The notes beneath the pieces were generated by a model that was not told where the DNA came from, searched no databases, and saw nothing but the letters and a program-made list of their open reading frames with translations. This document shows positions 7,366 through 16,472 of a DNA stretch of 64,000 bases, in pieces. Source of the DNA: Enterovirga rhinocerotis (GTDB taxonomy: Bacteria; Pseudomonadota; Alphaproteobacteria; Rhizobiales; Beijerinckiaceae). Location: NCBI RefSeq assembly GCF_004363955.1, contig NZ_SNZR01000015.1, positions 248,001-312,000 of the forward strand, given 5' to 3'. A program made the translations under genes and the position numbers. How positions within the stretch are numbered: position 1 is the stretch's first letter; each line of letters begins with the position of its first letter.

Positions 7366-8813
7366 TTCGCCACCGCCAGCGGATGCTCGTGGAGACCGAA
7401 ATACATGCTCTTCACCTGTGCGTAGAGGCGGAGGCCGTCGATGCCCTTTTCCCGGCCGAGCCCGCTGTTCTTGAATCCGCCGAAGGGCGTCGACGTGACC
7501 GATTGCTTGTAGGTGTTGATCCAGACCGAACCCGCCTCGAGCGCCCGGCCGATCCGCCAGCAGCGCTTGAAGCTTTCCGACCAGATGCCGCAGGCGAGGC
7601 CGAAGGCGGTGCCGTTGGCCTGAGAGATCAGGTCCGCCTCGTCGCGGAACGGCAGAGCGACGAGGACGGGGCCGAAGGCCTCCTCCTGACAGCTCGCCGC
7701 GTCGGGGCCGAGCCCGTCGATGACGGTCGGCAGGTAATAGGCGCCCGCGTCGAACACGCCGCCCGTCGGCGCCTCGCCGCCGCAGAGGATGCGTCCGCCT
7801 TCCTGGCGGGCGCGGTCGACGAAGGCGGCGACTCGCTCGCGGTGGTGGAACGAGGCGAGCGGCCCCATCTCGACGCCAGCGGCGTCGGGAGCGTCGACCT
7901 TGAGGCTCTTGGCCCGGTCGACGACGCGCTGCAGCACCTCGTCATAGATCGAGGCCTCGACGAAGAGGCGCGAGCCCGCGACGCATGATTGACCGGCCGA
8001 GCCGAAGATGCCGGCGACGACCGCCGCGACCGCGTGGTCGAGGTCGGCATCGGCAAAGACGACGTGCGGAGACTTGCCGCCGAGCTCGAGGGCGGCAGGC
8101 ACGAGCCGCTCGCCCGCGATACGACCGATCGCGCGGCCCGTTGCGGTGCCGCCGGTGAAGGAGATCATGCGGACGCCCGGATGAGCGACGAGCGCGGAGC
8201 CGATGGCCGGCCCCTTGCCCTGCACGACCTGCAGCATCCCCTCCGGCAACCCGGCCGCGAGAGCGATGCGGGCGAGTTCGGGGGCCAGAAGGGGCGAATC
8301 CTCCGACGGCTTCAGGATCACGGCGTTGCCGGCCGCGAGCGCGGGCGCCACCTTGGTGGCATCGTTCATGATCGGCGAGTTCCACGGCGTGATGCAGGCG
8401 ACCACGCCGAAGGGCTCGAGCACCGTGAGGGAGACGTAGTCGCCCCGGCTCGGCGTCACGTCGGTTTCGAGCGTCTCGCAGACGCCGGCGTAGTAGCGGA
8501 AGGTGCCGATGGCGGATTCGACCATGCCGCGGCATTCGCCGAGCGGCTTGCCATTGTCGGCCATCTGCAGGCGCGCCAGCGTTTCCTTCTCGGCCAGGAG
8601 GCCGTCGGCGATCTTCTGCAGGACGAGGGCGCGGCGATGGGGCAGAGATTCCGCCCAGCCCGAATTGCGGAATGCGGTCCAGGCGCGCTCGACGACAGCG
8701 TCAAGTTCCGCCGGGCTCGTCGCCGTGACGGTTCCGGCGACCGAGCCGTTGGCAGGATTGATGCTTGTGATCATCTCGTCGGACGATGCGCTGGTGTTCG
8801 GCGCGAGGGTCAT
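7362..8813 (-). CDS. Aldehyde dehydrogenase (NAD(P)+)
   Basis: 483 residues, typical length. The conserved LELGGKSPHVVFADADLD segment supplies the general-base Glu (about residue 251), and GQSCVAGSRLFVE supplies the catalytic Cys (about 285). The motif PFGGFKNSGLGREKG near the C-terminus is standard for betaine/succinate-semialdehyde-type enzymes. It oxidises an aldehyde to the acid in the cytoplasm. First gene of the minus-strand operon, facing the divergent GntR regulator at 8945. The ATG at 8813 has GGAGC 5 bases upstream. The aldehyde substrate cannot be told from sequence. Confidence 0.95.
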   Translation of the reverse strand: MTLAPNTSASSDEMITSINPANGSVAGTVTATSPAELDAVVERAWTAFRNSGWAESLPHRRALVLQKIADGLLAEKETLARLQMADNGKPLGECRGMVESAIGTFRYYAGVCETLETDVTPSRGDYVSLTVLEPFGVVACITPWNSPIMNDATKVAPALAAGNAVILKPSEDSPLLAPELARIALAAGLPEGMLQVVQGKGPAIGSALVAHPGVRMISFTGGTATGRAIGRIAGERLVPAALELGGKSPHVVFADADLDHAVAAVVAGIFGSAGQSCVAGSRLFVEASIYDEVLQRVVDRAKSLKVDAPDAAGVEMGPLASFHHRERVAAFVDRARQEGGRILCGGEAPTGGVFDAGAYYLPTVIDGLGPDAASCQEEAFGPVLVALPFRDEADLISQANGTAFGLACGIWSESFKRCWRIGRALEAGSVWINTYKQSVTSTPFGGFKNSGLGREKGIDGLRLYAQVKSMYFGLHEHPLAVAK

Positions 8814-8896
8814 GTGCTGCTCCGTGAGCGGGGCGGTATGGCGAGAAACGCCCCCTTCCTCCAGCAGGTCGATGCCGATAAGAACTCCGACGATCC

Positions 8897-8904
8897 TATC
8901 GATA
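8897..8904. promoter_or_regulatory. Candidate operator in the divergent ALDH/GntR promoter region
   Basis: TATCGATA, an 8-bp palindrome inside the 131-base divergent region, about 40 bases before the regulator start. GntR/FCD proteins often bind short palindromes in such regions; no second copy was seen, so support is weak. Confidence 0.2.
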
Positions 8905-8944
8905 ATCCGGCGCGCCTCGCCGTGCAGGGAGCGACGAGAGGGAG

Positions 8945-9631
8945 ATGTCGGAGCGTTCCTTGGCCATGTCAGCGGATGACGCCCCGCATCCGGTCGATGT
9001 CGTCATCGCGGCCATCGAGACGGATGTGATCCGGGGGCGAATCCTGCCCAGGATGCGCCTCATCGAAGATCACCTGATGGAGGATTACGGGGCCAAGCGG
9101 CACGTGGTGCGCGCGGCCCTGACCGAGCTCGAACGTCTCGGGGTCGTGATCAAGCCGCGCCATCGCGGAGCCGAGATCAGGCGCTTCGACGCCGCGGAAC
9201 TGAAGCAGCTCTACGACATGCGGGCGGTCTTGCACCGGGCGGCCGTCGCCGCGATGCCCCTGCCGCCGTCAGCGGAGGCGCTCAGTGGATTGGAGGCCGC
9301 CCGAGCGAGCCATGAGAGCGCCTGCGCGGAGGGGGACCTGATCGCGATCCATCGCAGCAACATGACGTTTCACAGGCTGCTCTACGGCTTGTGCGAGAAC
9401 CAGTATCTGGCGGAGTCGATCCGCCTGCACGACTGGCTCAGCTTCCCGGCGCGGGCCTACGGGGTAGCGGACGAGCAGGCCCTCCGCATCGCCTGCGACG
9501 AGCATGGCGAGATGGTCGAGGCCGTCCGGCGCGCCGACAGGGCGGCACTGGAGGATCTCTCGGTCAGGCATATGGCAAACGCGCGGCGCATCTACGAAAC
9601 GAAGTTCTTCGCTCGCGGACCCAGAGCCTGA
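8945..9631 (+). CDS. GntR-family transcriptional regulator (FadR/FCD subfamily)
   Basis: 228 residues. An N-terminal winged helix (about 15-80) contains GRILPRMRLIEDHLMEDYG followed by the recognition region HVVRAALTELERLGVV. A C-terminal FCD effector domain (about 90-220) shows the metal and ligand His pattern in NMTFHRLL, CDEHGEMVEAV and DLSVRHM. FCD regulators bind carboxylate effectors and usually repress a divergent catabolic operon, here the genes 8813 to 295. The start at 8945 has a close purine-rich site; an in-frame ATG at 8966 is an alternative. Confidence 0.9.
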   Translation: MSERSLAMSADDAPHPVDVVIAAIETDVIRGRILPRMRLIEDHLMEDYGAKRHVVRAALTELERLGVVIKPRHRGAEIRRFDAAELKQLYDMRAVLHRAAVAAMPLPPSAEALSGLEAARASHESACAEGDLIAIHRSNMTFHRLLYGLCENQYLAESIRLHDWLSFPARAYGVADEQALRIACDEHGEMVEAVRRADRAALEDLSVRHMANARRIYETKFFARGPRA

Positions 9632-10063
9632 CGGTTGGACCCTGTGGAGGCTGAGCCCGGCCGGCACGGGCGCTGACCTTCGGGCGCGTCCTCGATCGGC
9701 TCGGACGCCCCGGGAGGGCCTGCCCTCGCATCCGAACGTCACGCCGCCGACGATGCTGGAGGATGTTCCGCGATCAACCCATTCGGCGGGATCGTCCCGA
9801 TCCCTGCCTCGACGCCGATGTCGGCGGAGCAGGCAGGCCGGATCTGCCGCGGGGCGAACTCGATCCGCTCTATGTCGGCATCGTCATCCGCCGCTGCGAG
9901 GCGGTTGCGCGACCCCCGCCGTCCGGATGGGAGTCGCTGCCCCACCACCGTCAAACCGGCGCTGATCAAGGCCGCACGGCTGTCGCTGAAGAGCCACCGG
10001 CGAACGTGGCTCGATGAATGGCCGGCAGCAGGCTTGCCGTTCGTGGTGACAATCCGGTATGTA

Positions 10064-10075
10064 ATGTTGTAACAT
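10064..10075. promoter_or_regulatory. Zur-box-like palindrome, distal site
   Basis: ATGTTGTAACAT is a perfect 5-2-5 palindrome, extended to TAATGTTGTAACATAA with one mismatch. It lies about 120 bases upstream of the TonB receptor. The ATGTT..AACAT core resembles proteobacterial Zur operators (ATGTTATA-type half sites). The local AT-richness stands out in this GC-rich DNA. Confidence 0.5.
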
Positions 10076-10169
10076 AAAGTACCGATCCCCGCAGGGCGGC
10101 GCTTTTGGAGGGCACGGATTTCCGAGCCCGAAATCCGCGCCCGATAGCCTGCCGGTGCAGCGGTTATGG

Positions 10170-10183
10170 TATGTTATAGCATA
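10170..10183. promoter_or_regulatory. Zur-box-like palindrome, proximal site overlapping the translation start region
   Basis: TATGTTATAGCATA is a 14-base near-perfect palindrome (one mismatch) ending 11 bases before the GTG start and abutting the AGAGG ribosome site. It contains the ATGTTATA half site typical of Zur operators. A repressor bound here would block the promoter of the receptor operon. Confidence 0.5.
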
Positions 10184-10194
10184 GAGGTCTGATC

Positions 10195-12552
10195 GTGGTT
10201 CGGGGAATTGTGACGGTAGCGCTGATGGCGACCGTGTCGGGATTTGCCACCGAGGCTCGCTCTCAAGAGGTCGGTACGCTGCTCGAAGCCATTTCGGTTG
10301 CCCCGCCGCGGGCCGCGAGGACTGCCAATCCTGCCTCGACGGCTACAGGCGAACGCTCGAGCCGGCGCCCTGCGGCCCGGCCGTCCGCCCGCCGCGTCCC
10401 GATGCCAGCATCCGGCTCCGCTCAGCTCGATCCTCGCGCCGGCTCCCCGCCAGTAGAGGGGGCGGGAGCCGCGGGCCAAAGTCCGTTCGCGCAGCAGACA
10501 GCGCGCTTCCTTCGCCGGCCCGGCGCCGAGACCGTGGTCGGCCTGCGCAATGCGGAGGCGGGGCGGCGCACGAATATCGGCGATACGCTCGTGCGAACGC
10601 CCGGCATCTTCATGTCCGAGCGGGGCGCGGGCACGAGCGGCTTCATCTCGATCCGCGGCAGCGACATCTCGATCGACGGCTCGCGCAACGGGCGCGGCAT
10701 CCGGGGTTATCTCGACGGCTTTCCGCTCGGCCGCACCGAGGCCGGTCTCACGAACACCCTGATCGACCCGCTCGCGGCCGATTTCATCGAGGTCTATCGC
10801 GGCGCCAACTCGCTACGCTACGGCAGCATCGCGACGGGCGGCGCCCTCAATTTCGTCTCGAAGACGGGACGGACCGCGCCGGGCAACGCCGTCACGATCT
10901 CGGGCGGCAGCTTCGGCACGCTGCAATCGCAACTGGAGACGGGCGGAGCGAAGGGCGGTGTCGACTGGTACGTCCAGGCCAACGGCCTCGGCGTCGACGG
11001 CTTCCAGCGGCATACCCGCGAGCGGAATTACCGCCTGTCGGCGAATGTCGGCGTCGAGATCGCGCCGGGGGTCGAGAACCGGACCTTCTTCGGGATCGGC
11101 CGCTCGCTCCAGGACATGGCCGAGCCCCTGCCGCTCGCCTCGCTGCGCTCGCTCCGCAAGACCGCTCCCGCGAATTCCTACCTCTTCGACGAACGCATCA
11201 ACTTCGACTACCAGCGCATCGCCAACAAGACCACGATCCGGGACGGATCCACCGCCTACGAGCTCGGCTTCTACTTTCTCAACACCACCCTCGATCATCT
11301 GCCGTCGCCCTTCGCCGGCATCATCGATTACGGCTGGCGGGACATGGGCGTATCGGGCCGCGTCGAGCACAAGACGGAACTCGCCGGGCTTCCGACCGAG
11401 ATCGTGGCAGGGGTGCGCGCCAACTACACGGACGCCGATTTCAACCGCTACCAGCACCGGAACGACGGCCGCGACAAGGGGCGGCAGATCGTCAGGAACG
11501 GCTTCTCGTCCTGGCTGATCGAGAGCTACGGCGAGGCGGCGATCGAGGTGATGCCGGGCTGGAAGGCATTCCTCGGCCTGCAGGGCGTCTACACGACCCG
11601 TGTCCTCGACGATCACTATCATGGCGGTGTCGTGCCCGCCCTCGGGCCGACATCCCCCGGCGGTCCGCAGCCCGGACGGTCTGCGGCGCGGCAGGAATAC
11701 GATCGGGACTTCTCGGCGCTGAACCCGAAGATCGGCTTCAACTGGGAGCACACCAGCGGCCACTTCCTCTTCGGCAATATCGCCCGAAGCTATGAGGTGC
11801 CCTCGGGCGCCGATCTGTCCGACGCGATGAGCGTGCAGGCGAGAACCTCCCGGACGATGCCGCTCCTGCAGGCCCAGAGCGCCTGGACGGGCGAGGTCGG
11901 CGTGCGGGGCGGCGGGGCGCGCTTCACCTACGACGTCACCTTCTACGAGATGCATCTCGACCGGGAGATCCTGACCCGCTGCGCGACCGAGATCGATCCG
12001 TCCTGCGCGACGACCGTCGCCTTCAACGCCAAGAGCACGATCCATCGCGGCATCGAGATCGGGATCGGCGCGGTGCCCTTCGTCGACGTCTTCACGCCCG
12101 ACGACAAGGTCTTCGTGAACGCGGTCTACAACGTGAACGACTTCGCCTTCGACAAGGACCCGCTCTTCGGAGACCGGCGTCTTCCGGTCATTCCCCGGCA
12201 TCAGGTCTTCGCGGAGATCGGCTACCGGCATCCGCTTGGCTATTTCGTCTCGGTGAACGTGCGGGGACTCAGCAGCCGTCGCACGACCTTCAATGGCGCG
12301 GGCGGGGAGGCCTTCACCGTTCCGGCCTATGCCCTCCTCGGCGCGAAGGCCGGCTGGACCGCGCCGGACAAGTCGTGGTCCGTCTTCGTCGAGGGCCGGA
12401 ACCTGCTGGACGAGCCATACGTCTCCGAGTTCTCGGCGACGCCGGGCATCCCCGTCGTGCAGCAGGGGCCGCGCGCCGTCCCGCGCACGACTCCGCAGGT
12501 GCGGCCGGGCGATGGCCGCGCGGTCTATGCCGGCGTGACCCATCGCTTCTGA
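10195..12552 (+). CDS. TonB-dependent outer-membrane receptor
   Basis: 785 residues starting with GTG, supported by an AGAGG site 7 bases upstream. A signal peptide (about 1-23, ending near EARSQ) is followed by a possible TonB box, EAISVAP (31-37), and a Pro/Ala-rich linker. The plug domain (about 115-235) includes RTNIGDTLVRTPGIFM, GFISIRGSDI and EVYRGANSLRYGS. The rest is a 22-strand-type barrel ending in the canonical aromatic residue (VYAGVTHRF). It imports a scarce ligand through the outer membrane with TonB energy. The stop overlaps the ATG of the CobN-like gene (TGATG). Linkage to a chelatase suggests a metal-tetrapyrrole or metallophore ligand; the upstream palindromes suggest zinc (Zur-type) control. 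The ligand itself is unknown. Confidence 0.93.
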   Translation: MVRGIVTVALMATVSGFATEARSQEVGTLLEAISVAPPRAARTANPASTATGERSSRRPAARPSARRVPMPASGSAQLDPRAGSPPVEGAGAAGQSPFAQQTARFLRRPGAETVVGLRNAEAGRRTNIGDTLVRTPGIFMSERGAGTSGFISIRGSDISIDGSRNGRGIRGYLDGFPLGRTEAGLTNTLIDPLAADFIEVYRGANSLRYGSIATGGALNFVSKTGRTAPGNAVTISGGSFGTLQSQLETGGAKGGVDWYVQANGLGVDGFQRHTRERNYRLSANVGVEIAPGVENRTFFGIGRSLQDMAEPLPLASLRSLRKTAPANSYLFDERINFDYQRIANKTTIRDGSTAYELGFYFLNTTLDHLPSPFAGIIDYGWRDMGVSGRVEHKTELAGLPTEIVAGVRANYTDADFNRYQHRNDGRDKGRQIVRNGFSSWLIESYGEAAIEVMPGWKAFLGLQGVYTTRVLDDHYHGGVVPALGPTSPGGPQPGRSAARQEYDRDFSALNPKIGFNWEHTSGHFLFGNIARSYEVPSGADLSDAMSVQARTSRTMPLLQAQSAWTGEVGVRGGGARFTYDVTFYEMHLDREILTRCATEIDPSCATTVAFNAKSTIHRGIEIGIGAVPFVDVFTPDDKVFVNAVYNVNDFAFDKDPLFGDRRLPVIPRHQVFAEIGYRHPLGYFVSVNVRGLSSRRTTFNGAGGEAFTVPAYALLGAKAGWTAPDKSWSVFVEGRNLLDEPYVSEFSATPGIPVVQQGPRAVPRTTPQVRPGDGRAVYAGVTHRF

Positions 12553-15500
12553 TGCCGTCACATCCCTCGCGGCCGGGACGCATCCCCGGCGCCGTCGCCC
12601 TGCTGCTCGCCCTCGCCGTTCTCGCCAGGCCCCCAGGCGCCGCGGCGCAGGCCGACAGGCAGCCCCTGACGGTGCGCGTCGTCGCGACGGATTTCGTCCT
12701 GTCCGGGAAACTCGACAAGATCGCCCGCATCGGCGCCGCCGAAGGCGTCGAGGTCACGCATCGCACCGTCGGCCGGGATGCCGCCGTCGAGGCGGCCGAC
12801 CTCCTCGTTCTCGACACGCCGCGTCCGGTCGACGTCGCCGCCGTCGAGCGGGCCATCGGCCCGGCTCTGGCCGGAGCCGGATCGCCTGCCTGGATCCGCG
12901 TCGGCGGCGGTCCCCCGGCATTCGGCGGCCTGCGGCCGGACGAGGCGCGCCGCCTTGCCGCCTATTGGTCCGGCGGGGGGAGCGCCAATCTCCGTGCCTT
13001 CTTCGCCGTCCTCAAGGCGAGCCGTGGCCGCGGCGATCCCGCTGCCATCCCGCCCCCCGCGCCGCTGCCGCCGGCCGGCATCCATCACCCGGAAGCGCCG
13101 GCGGCCTTCGCCGATCCCGAGGCCTACGAGCGCTGGGGCGCCTCGCGCTGGACGGCGGGCGCGCCGCGCCTCGCCGTCGTGATCCATCCCGGGATCGTCT
13201 CGGGGATGGAGACCGCGACCATCGACGCGATCGTCGGGCGGGCCGAGGAGGAGGGCCTCGTCCCCGTCGTCTTCTGGCCCGATCCGAAGGATCCTGCCGG
13301 GCTTGAGACGATGGTCCGCCGGGTCCGTGCCGATCTGCTCGTCGTCGCGACGCATCTTCAGGGAGGCTCGACCCGGGCGGCCGAGTTCGGACGCCTCGAC
13401 ATCCCCATCCTCCAGACGATCGCCTATCGCGACGGCGGCCGGGAGGCCTGGGAGCGGGCGACGAGCGGCATCGCGCAGCCCCTCGTCGCGCCGTTCCTGT
13501 CCGTGCCGGAAGGCTGGGGCGCGAGCGATCCGATGGTCGTCGAGGCGACCGAGAACGGCGAGCCGGCGCCGCTTCCGGGACAGATCGCGGCTCTCGTCGC
13601 CAAGGCGAAGAGGCTCGCCGCCCTCCGCCGCAAGGCGCCGCCCGAGAAGCGGTTGGCGCTGCTCTTCTGGAACTATCCTCCGGGCGAGAAGAACCTCTCG
13701 GCCTCGAACCTCAACCTGCCGAGGAGCCTCGCGCGGTTGAGCGCGGCCCTCGCCGGCGCGGGATATGACGTGCCCCCCGCCACCGAAGCGGCCTTCATCG
13801 AGGCCGGGCAGTCGCTGCTCGCGGCGGTGTACAGGCCCGAAGGGCTGGCGGACCTGCATGCGCGCGGGCGCGCAGCCGTGCTGCCTCTCTCGCGCTATCT
13901 CGCCTGGTTCGGGGCGCTGCCCGACGAGGTCCGCGGCGCCGTCACGGCGCGCTGGGGCGAGCCGGAGAGTCATGCCGCGCTCCGGACGATCGGCGGCGAA
14001 CGCGGCTTCCTACTCCCCACGCACCGTCTCGGCAAACTCGAGATCATGCCGCAGATGCCGCGCTCGGGCAGGCCGGGGCAGGATTATCACGACGCCAAGG
14101 CGCCGCCGGATCACCTCTATCTCGCGCAGTATCTCTATCTCCGCGAGATCTCCGGGGCGGATGCGCTCATCCATTTCGGCACGCACGGCACGCAGGAATG
14201 GCTCCCGGGCAAGGATCGCGGGCTCTCGGTCCGGGATTTCCCGTATCTCACGCTCGGCGATCTGCCGGTCTTCTATCCCTACATCCAGGACAATGTCGGG
14301 GAGGCCGTCCAGGCGAAGCGGCGCGGCCGCGCGGTCACGATCAGCCACCAGACCCCGCCTTTCGCGCCGGCCGGCCTCTATGACGAGCTGCGCGACCTGA
14401 ACGCCCTCATCCACGACCATGCCCAGATGGAAGACGGAGCCGCCCGCGAGACGACGGCGACCCGGCTGCGCGAGGCGGTGATCGCGGCCCGGCTGCACGC
14501 CGATATGGGATGGGACGAAGAACGGATGAAGGCGGATTTCTCCGCCTTCATCGCCGCCCTGCACGACCATCTGCACGGTCTCGCGGACCATGCGATGCCC
14601 CATGGCCTGCACACGTTCGGGGAGCCGGCCTCGCCCGAGGATCGGCTCCTCACGGTCGTCCAGCAGCTCGGGCCGTCGTTCCTCGACAAGCTCGGAGGCC
14701 GGGATGCCCTGCGCGCGGCCGATCCGAAGCGGCTCGGCGACACGCCGGCCCTGAATCTCCTCACGGCGCATCTGCGGGAGGGCAAGCCCCTCTCCGCGAT
14801 CGCGGATGAGGCCCTGCGGGCGGATGTCGAGCGGGCCGCGGCTCTCGACCGCCATCTCGCCGAGACGGGGGAGATCGAGGCGCTGTTGAAGGGGCTCGCG
14901 GGCGCTTTCGTCACGCCCGGCCCCGGCGGCGATCCCATCCGCAACCCGACCGTCCCGAGCGGGCGCAACCTCTTCCCCTTCGAAGCCGACAAGGTGCCGA
15001 CGCGCGCCGCCTTCGAGGCCGGCGGCGTCGCCCTCGCGCAACTCGTCGAGGCGCATCGCGCATCGCATGGGGGGGCGGCGCCGCGGAAGCTCGCCTTCAG
15101 CCTGTGGTCGTCCGAGACGATGCGGCATCTCGGCATCCTCGAGGCACAGGTGCTCCATGCGCTCGGATTGCGGCCGGTCTGGAATTCGGGCGGCCGCCTC
15201 GTCGGGCTCGACATCGTCCCCGCCGCCGAACTGGGCCGGCCGCGGATCGACGTCGTCGTCCAGGCGACGAGCCTCTATCGCGACCAGTTCGACGGCTTCA
15301 TGCGGCTGCTCGCCGAGGTGATCGAACGGCTGTCCGCGCTCGACGAGCCGGACAATCCCGTCGCGGCCAATACGCGCGCCGTCACGACGCGGCTCGTCGC
15401 CTCGGGCCGGCCGGAATCCGAGGCGCGGCGCCTCGCGGCCCTCCGGATCTTCTCGAACGAGCCCGGCGACTACGCCACGGGCCTGCCCGGCGCGGTGCTG

Positions 15501-16472
15501 GATTCGACGGCCTGGGAGAAGGACGCCTCGCTCGCCGACGCCTTCCTCGCCCGCATGCGGTTCGGCTACGGCGCGCGCGATTGGGGCGTGGATGCGGGAG
15601 CGGCCAACCTCTTCGCCGAGCAGCTCCGCGGGACTGACGGGGCCGTCCTGTCGCGCTCGTCCAGCCTCCACGGAATCCTGTCGACCGACCATCCTTTCGA
15701 ATATCTCGGCGGCCTCTCGCTCGCCGTCCGGCGTGTCGGCGGCGCGAGCCCCGCGCTCTACGTCTCCGATCTGCGACAGCCGACGACGCGCGTCGCCCCC
15801 GCTGCCTCCTTCCTCGCGGACGAGATGCGGGCGCGGACGCTCAATCCGCGCTGGATCGCGGGCATGCAGCGCGAGGGCTATGCCGGCACGCTGGAGGTGC
15901 TCAACCAGGTCAACAACCTGTTCGGCTGGCAGGTCGCCGATCCGGCCATGGTCCGGGCCGACCAATGGCAGGCCGTGCACGACACCTTCGTGCGGGACAG
16001 CCGCGCGCTCGGCCTCGCCGCATGGTTCGAGACGCACAATCCGACGGCGCAGGCCCAGATGCTGGACCGCATGGTGGAGGCCATCCGCAAGGGCTATTGG
16101 GACGCGTCAGACGAGACGCGGCGTGAGATCGTCGAGCGCTGGAACCAGCTCGCGGCGCTCGGCGCGGAGGCCGGCGCGCCGGCGACGCGGGCCCATGTGG
16201 CGGCGATGGCCGCGGGGTTCGGACTGGCGAGCCCCGGCTCGGCGGCAGGTCCGGGCGGTCCCGCCGCACCCCAGGGCGAGGCCGCGCAGGCGGAGCCGGC
16301 GGGCGAGACCGTCGTCGGCCGCGTCATGAAGAAGGTCGAGCCCTCGCCCCCGCCGCCCCCGATGCCGTGGACCGGTCTCCTGACGGGGCTCGCTTTGGCC
16401 GCCTGCACCCTGTCCGGTGCGCTTCGCCAGGTCTTCGCCGGCCGGCGATCGGAATTCGGAGTTTCCCGATGA
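12552..16472 (+). CDS. Exported, membrane-anchored CobN/HmuS-like chelatase family protein
   Basis: 1306 residues, full length for the CobN/BchH large chelatase subunit. The family core HFGTHGTQEWLPGK starts near residue 540, followed by DLPVFYPYIQDNVGEA. The N-terminus is a signal peptide (PGAVALLLALAVLARPPG, cleavage near AAAQA about 30-34). The C-terminus has a Pro-rich stretch (about 1262-1270) and one hydrophobic helix (GLLTGLALAACTLSGALR) with a short basic tail, so the protein should face the periplasm, anchored at its end. Classical CobN and BchH are cytoplasmic and need AAA partners (CobST, BchID); none are here. This matches the HmuS-type branch that removes metal from heme, or the zinc-limitation CobN paralogues. 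The ATG overlaps the receptor stop, and its own stop overlaps the next start. Activity and metal are not proven by sequence. Confidence 0.88.
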   Translation: MPSHPSRPGRIPGAVALLLALAVLARPPGAAAQADRQPLTVRVVATDFVLSGKLDKIARIGAAEGVEVTHRTVGRDAAVEAADLLVLDTPRPVDVAAVERAIGPALAGAGSPAWIRVGGGPPAFGGLRPDEARRLAAYWSGGGSANLRAFFAVLKASRGRGDPAAIPPPAPLPPAGIHHPEAPAAFADPEAYERWGASRWTAGAPRLAVVIHPGIVSGMETATIDAIVGRAEEEGLVPVVFWPDPKDPAGLETMVRRVRADLLVVATHLQGGSTRAAEFGRLDIPILQTIAYRDGGREAWERATSGIAQPLVAPFLSVPEGWGASDPMVVEATENGEPAPLPGQIAALVAKAKRLAALRRKAPPEKRLALLFWNYPPGEKNLSASNLNLPRSLARLSAALAGAGYDVPPATEAAFIEAGQSLLAAVYRPEGLADLHARGRAAVLPLSRYLAWFGALPDEVRGAVTARWGEPESHAALRTIGGERGFLLPTHRLGKLEIMPQMPRSGRPGQDYHDAKAPPDHLYLAQYLYLREISGADALIHFGTHGTQEWLPGKDRGLSVRDFPYLTLGDLPVFYPYIQDNVGEAVQAKRRGRAVTISHQTPPFAPAGLYDELRDLNALIHDHAQMEDGAARETTATRLREAVIAARLHADMGWDEERMKADFSAFIAALHDHLHGLADHAMPHGLHTFGEPASPEDRLLTVVQQLGPSFLDKLGGRDALRAADPKRLGDTPALNLLTAHLREGKPLSAIADEALRADVERAAALDRHLAETGEIEALLKGLAGAFVTPGPGGDPIRNPTVPSGRNLFPFEADKVPTRAAFEAGGVALAQLVEAHRASHGGAAPRKLAFSLWSSETMRHLGILEAQVLHALGLRPVWNSGGRLVGLDIVPAAELGRPRIDVVVQATSLYRDQFDGFMRLLAEVIERLSALDEPDNPVAANTRAVTTRLVASGRPESEARRLAALRIFSNEPGDYATGLPGAVLDSTAWEKDASLADAFLARMRFGYGARDWGVDAGAANLFAEQLRGTDGAVLSRSSSLHGILSTDHPFEYLGGLSLAVRRVGGASPALYVSDLRQPTTRVAPAASFLADEMRARTLNPRWIAGMQREGYAGTLEVLNQVNNLFGWQVADPAMVRADQWQAVHDTFVRDSRALGLAAWFETHNPTAQAQMLDRMVEAIRKGYWDASDETRREIVERWNQLAALGAEAGAPATRAHVAAMAAGFGLASPGSAAGPGGPAAPQGEAAQAEPAGETVVGRVMKKVEPSPPPPPMPWTGLLTGLALAACTLSGALRQVFAGRRSEFGVSR

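Larger units (their letters stand above)
9632..10194. other. 563-base region without a convincing gene
   Basis: Small open frames on both strands (for example 9763-10017 plus, 9739-9969 minus) show no recognisable family, no ribosome site and a composition like out-of-frame GC-rich DNA. The right third holds the regulatory features of the TonB-receptor operon: palindromes at 10064-10075 and 10170-10183 and a 7-bp stem (CGGATTT 10115-10121 with AAATCCG 10131-10137). 9632-10050 may be a decayed gene or simple spacer; I see nothing else in it. Confidence 0.6.

Noticed and set aside
9739-10075. Small open frames on both strands before the TonB receptor
   Set aside because: No ribosome site, family similarity or protein-like composition; they also overlap each other. 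GC-rich DNA gives many such frames by chance.
10131-10165. Possible cobalamin riboswitch before the TonB receptor (AGCCTGCCGGTG resembles the B12 box)
   Set aside because: Only this short piece fits; the other conserved core elements of the riboswitch are missing and the leader is too short. The Zur-like palindromes explain the region better.
10813-12561. Long minus-strand open frame opposite the TonB receptor
   Set aside because: It mirrors the receptor codons, has no recognisable domain and no ribosome site; the same holds for other long antisense frames such as those opposite the CobN-like gene and purL.
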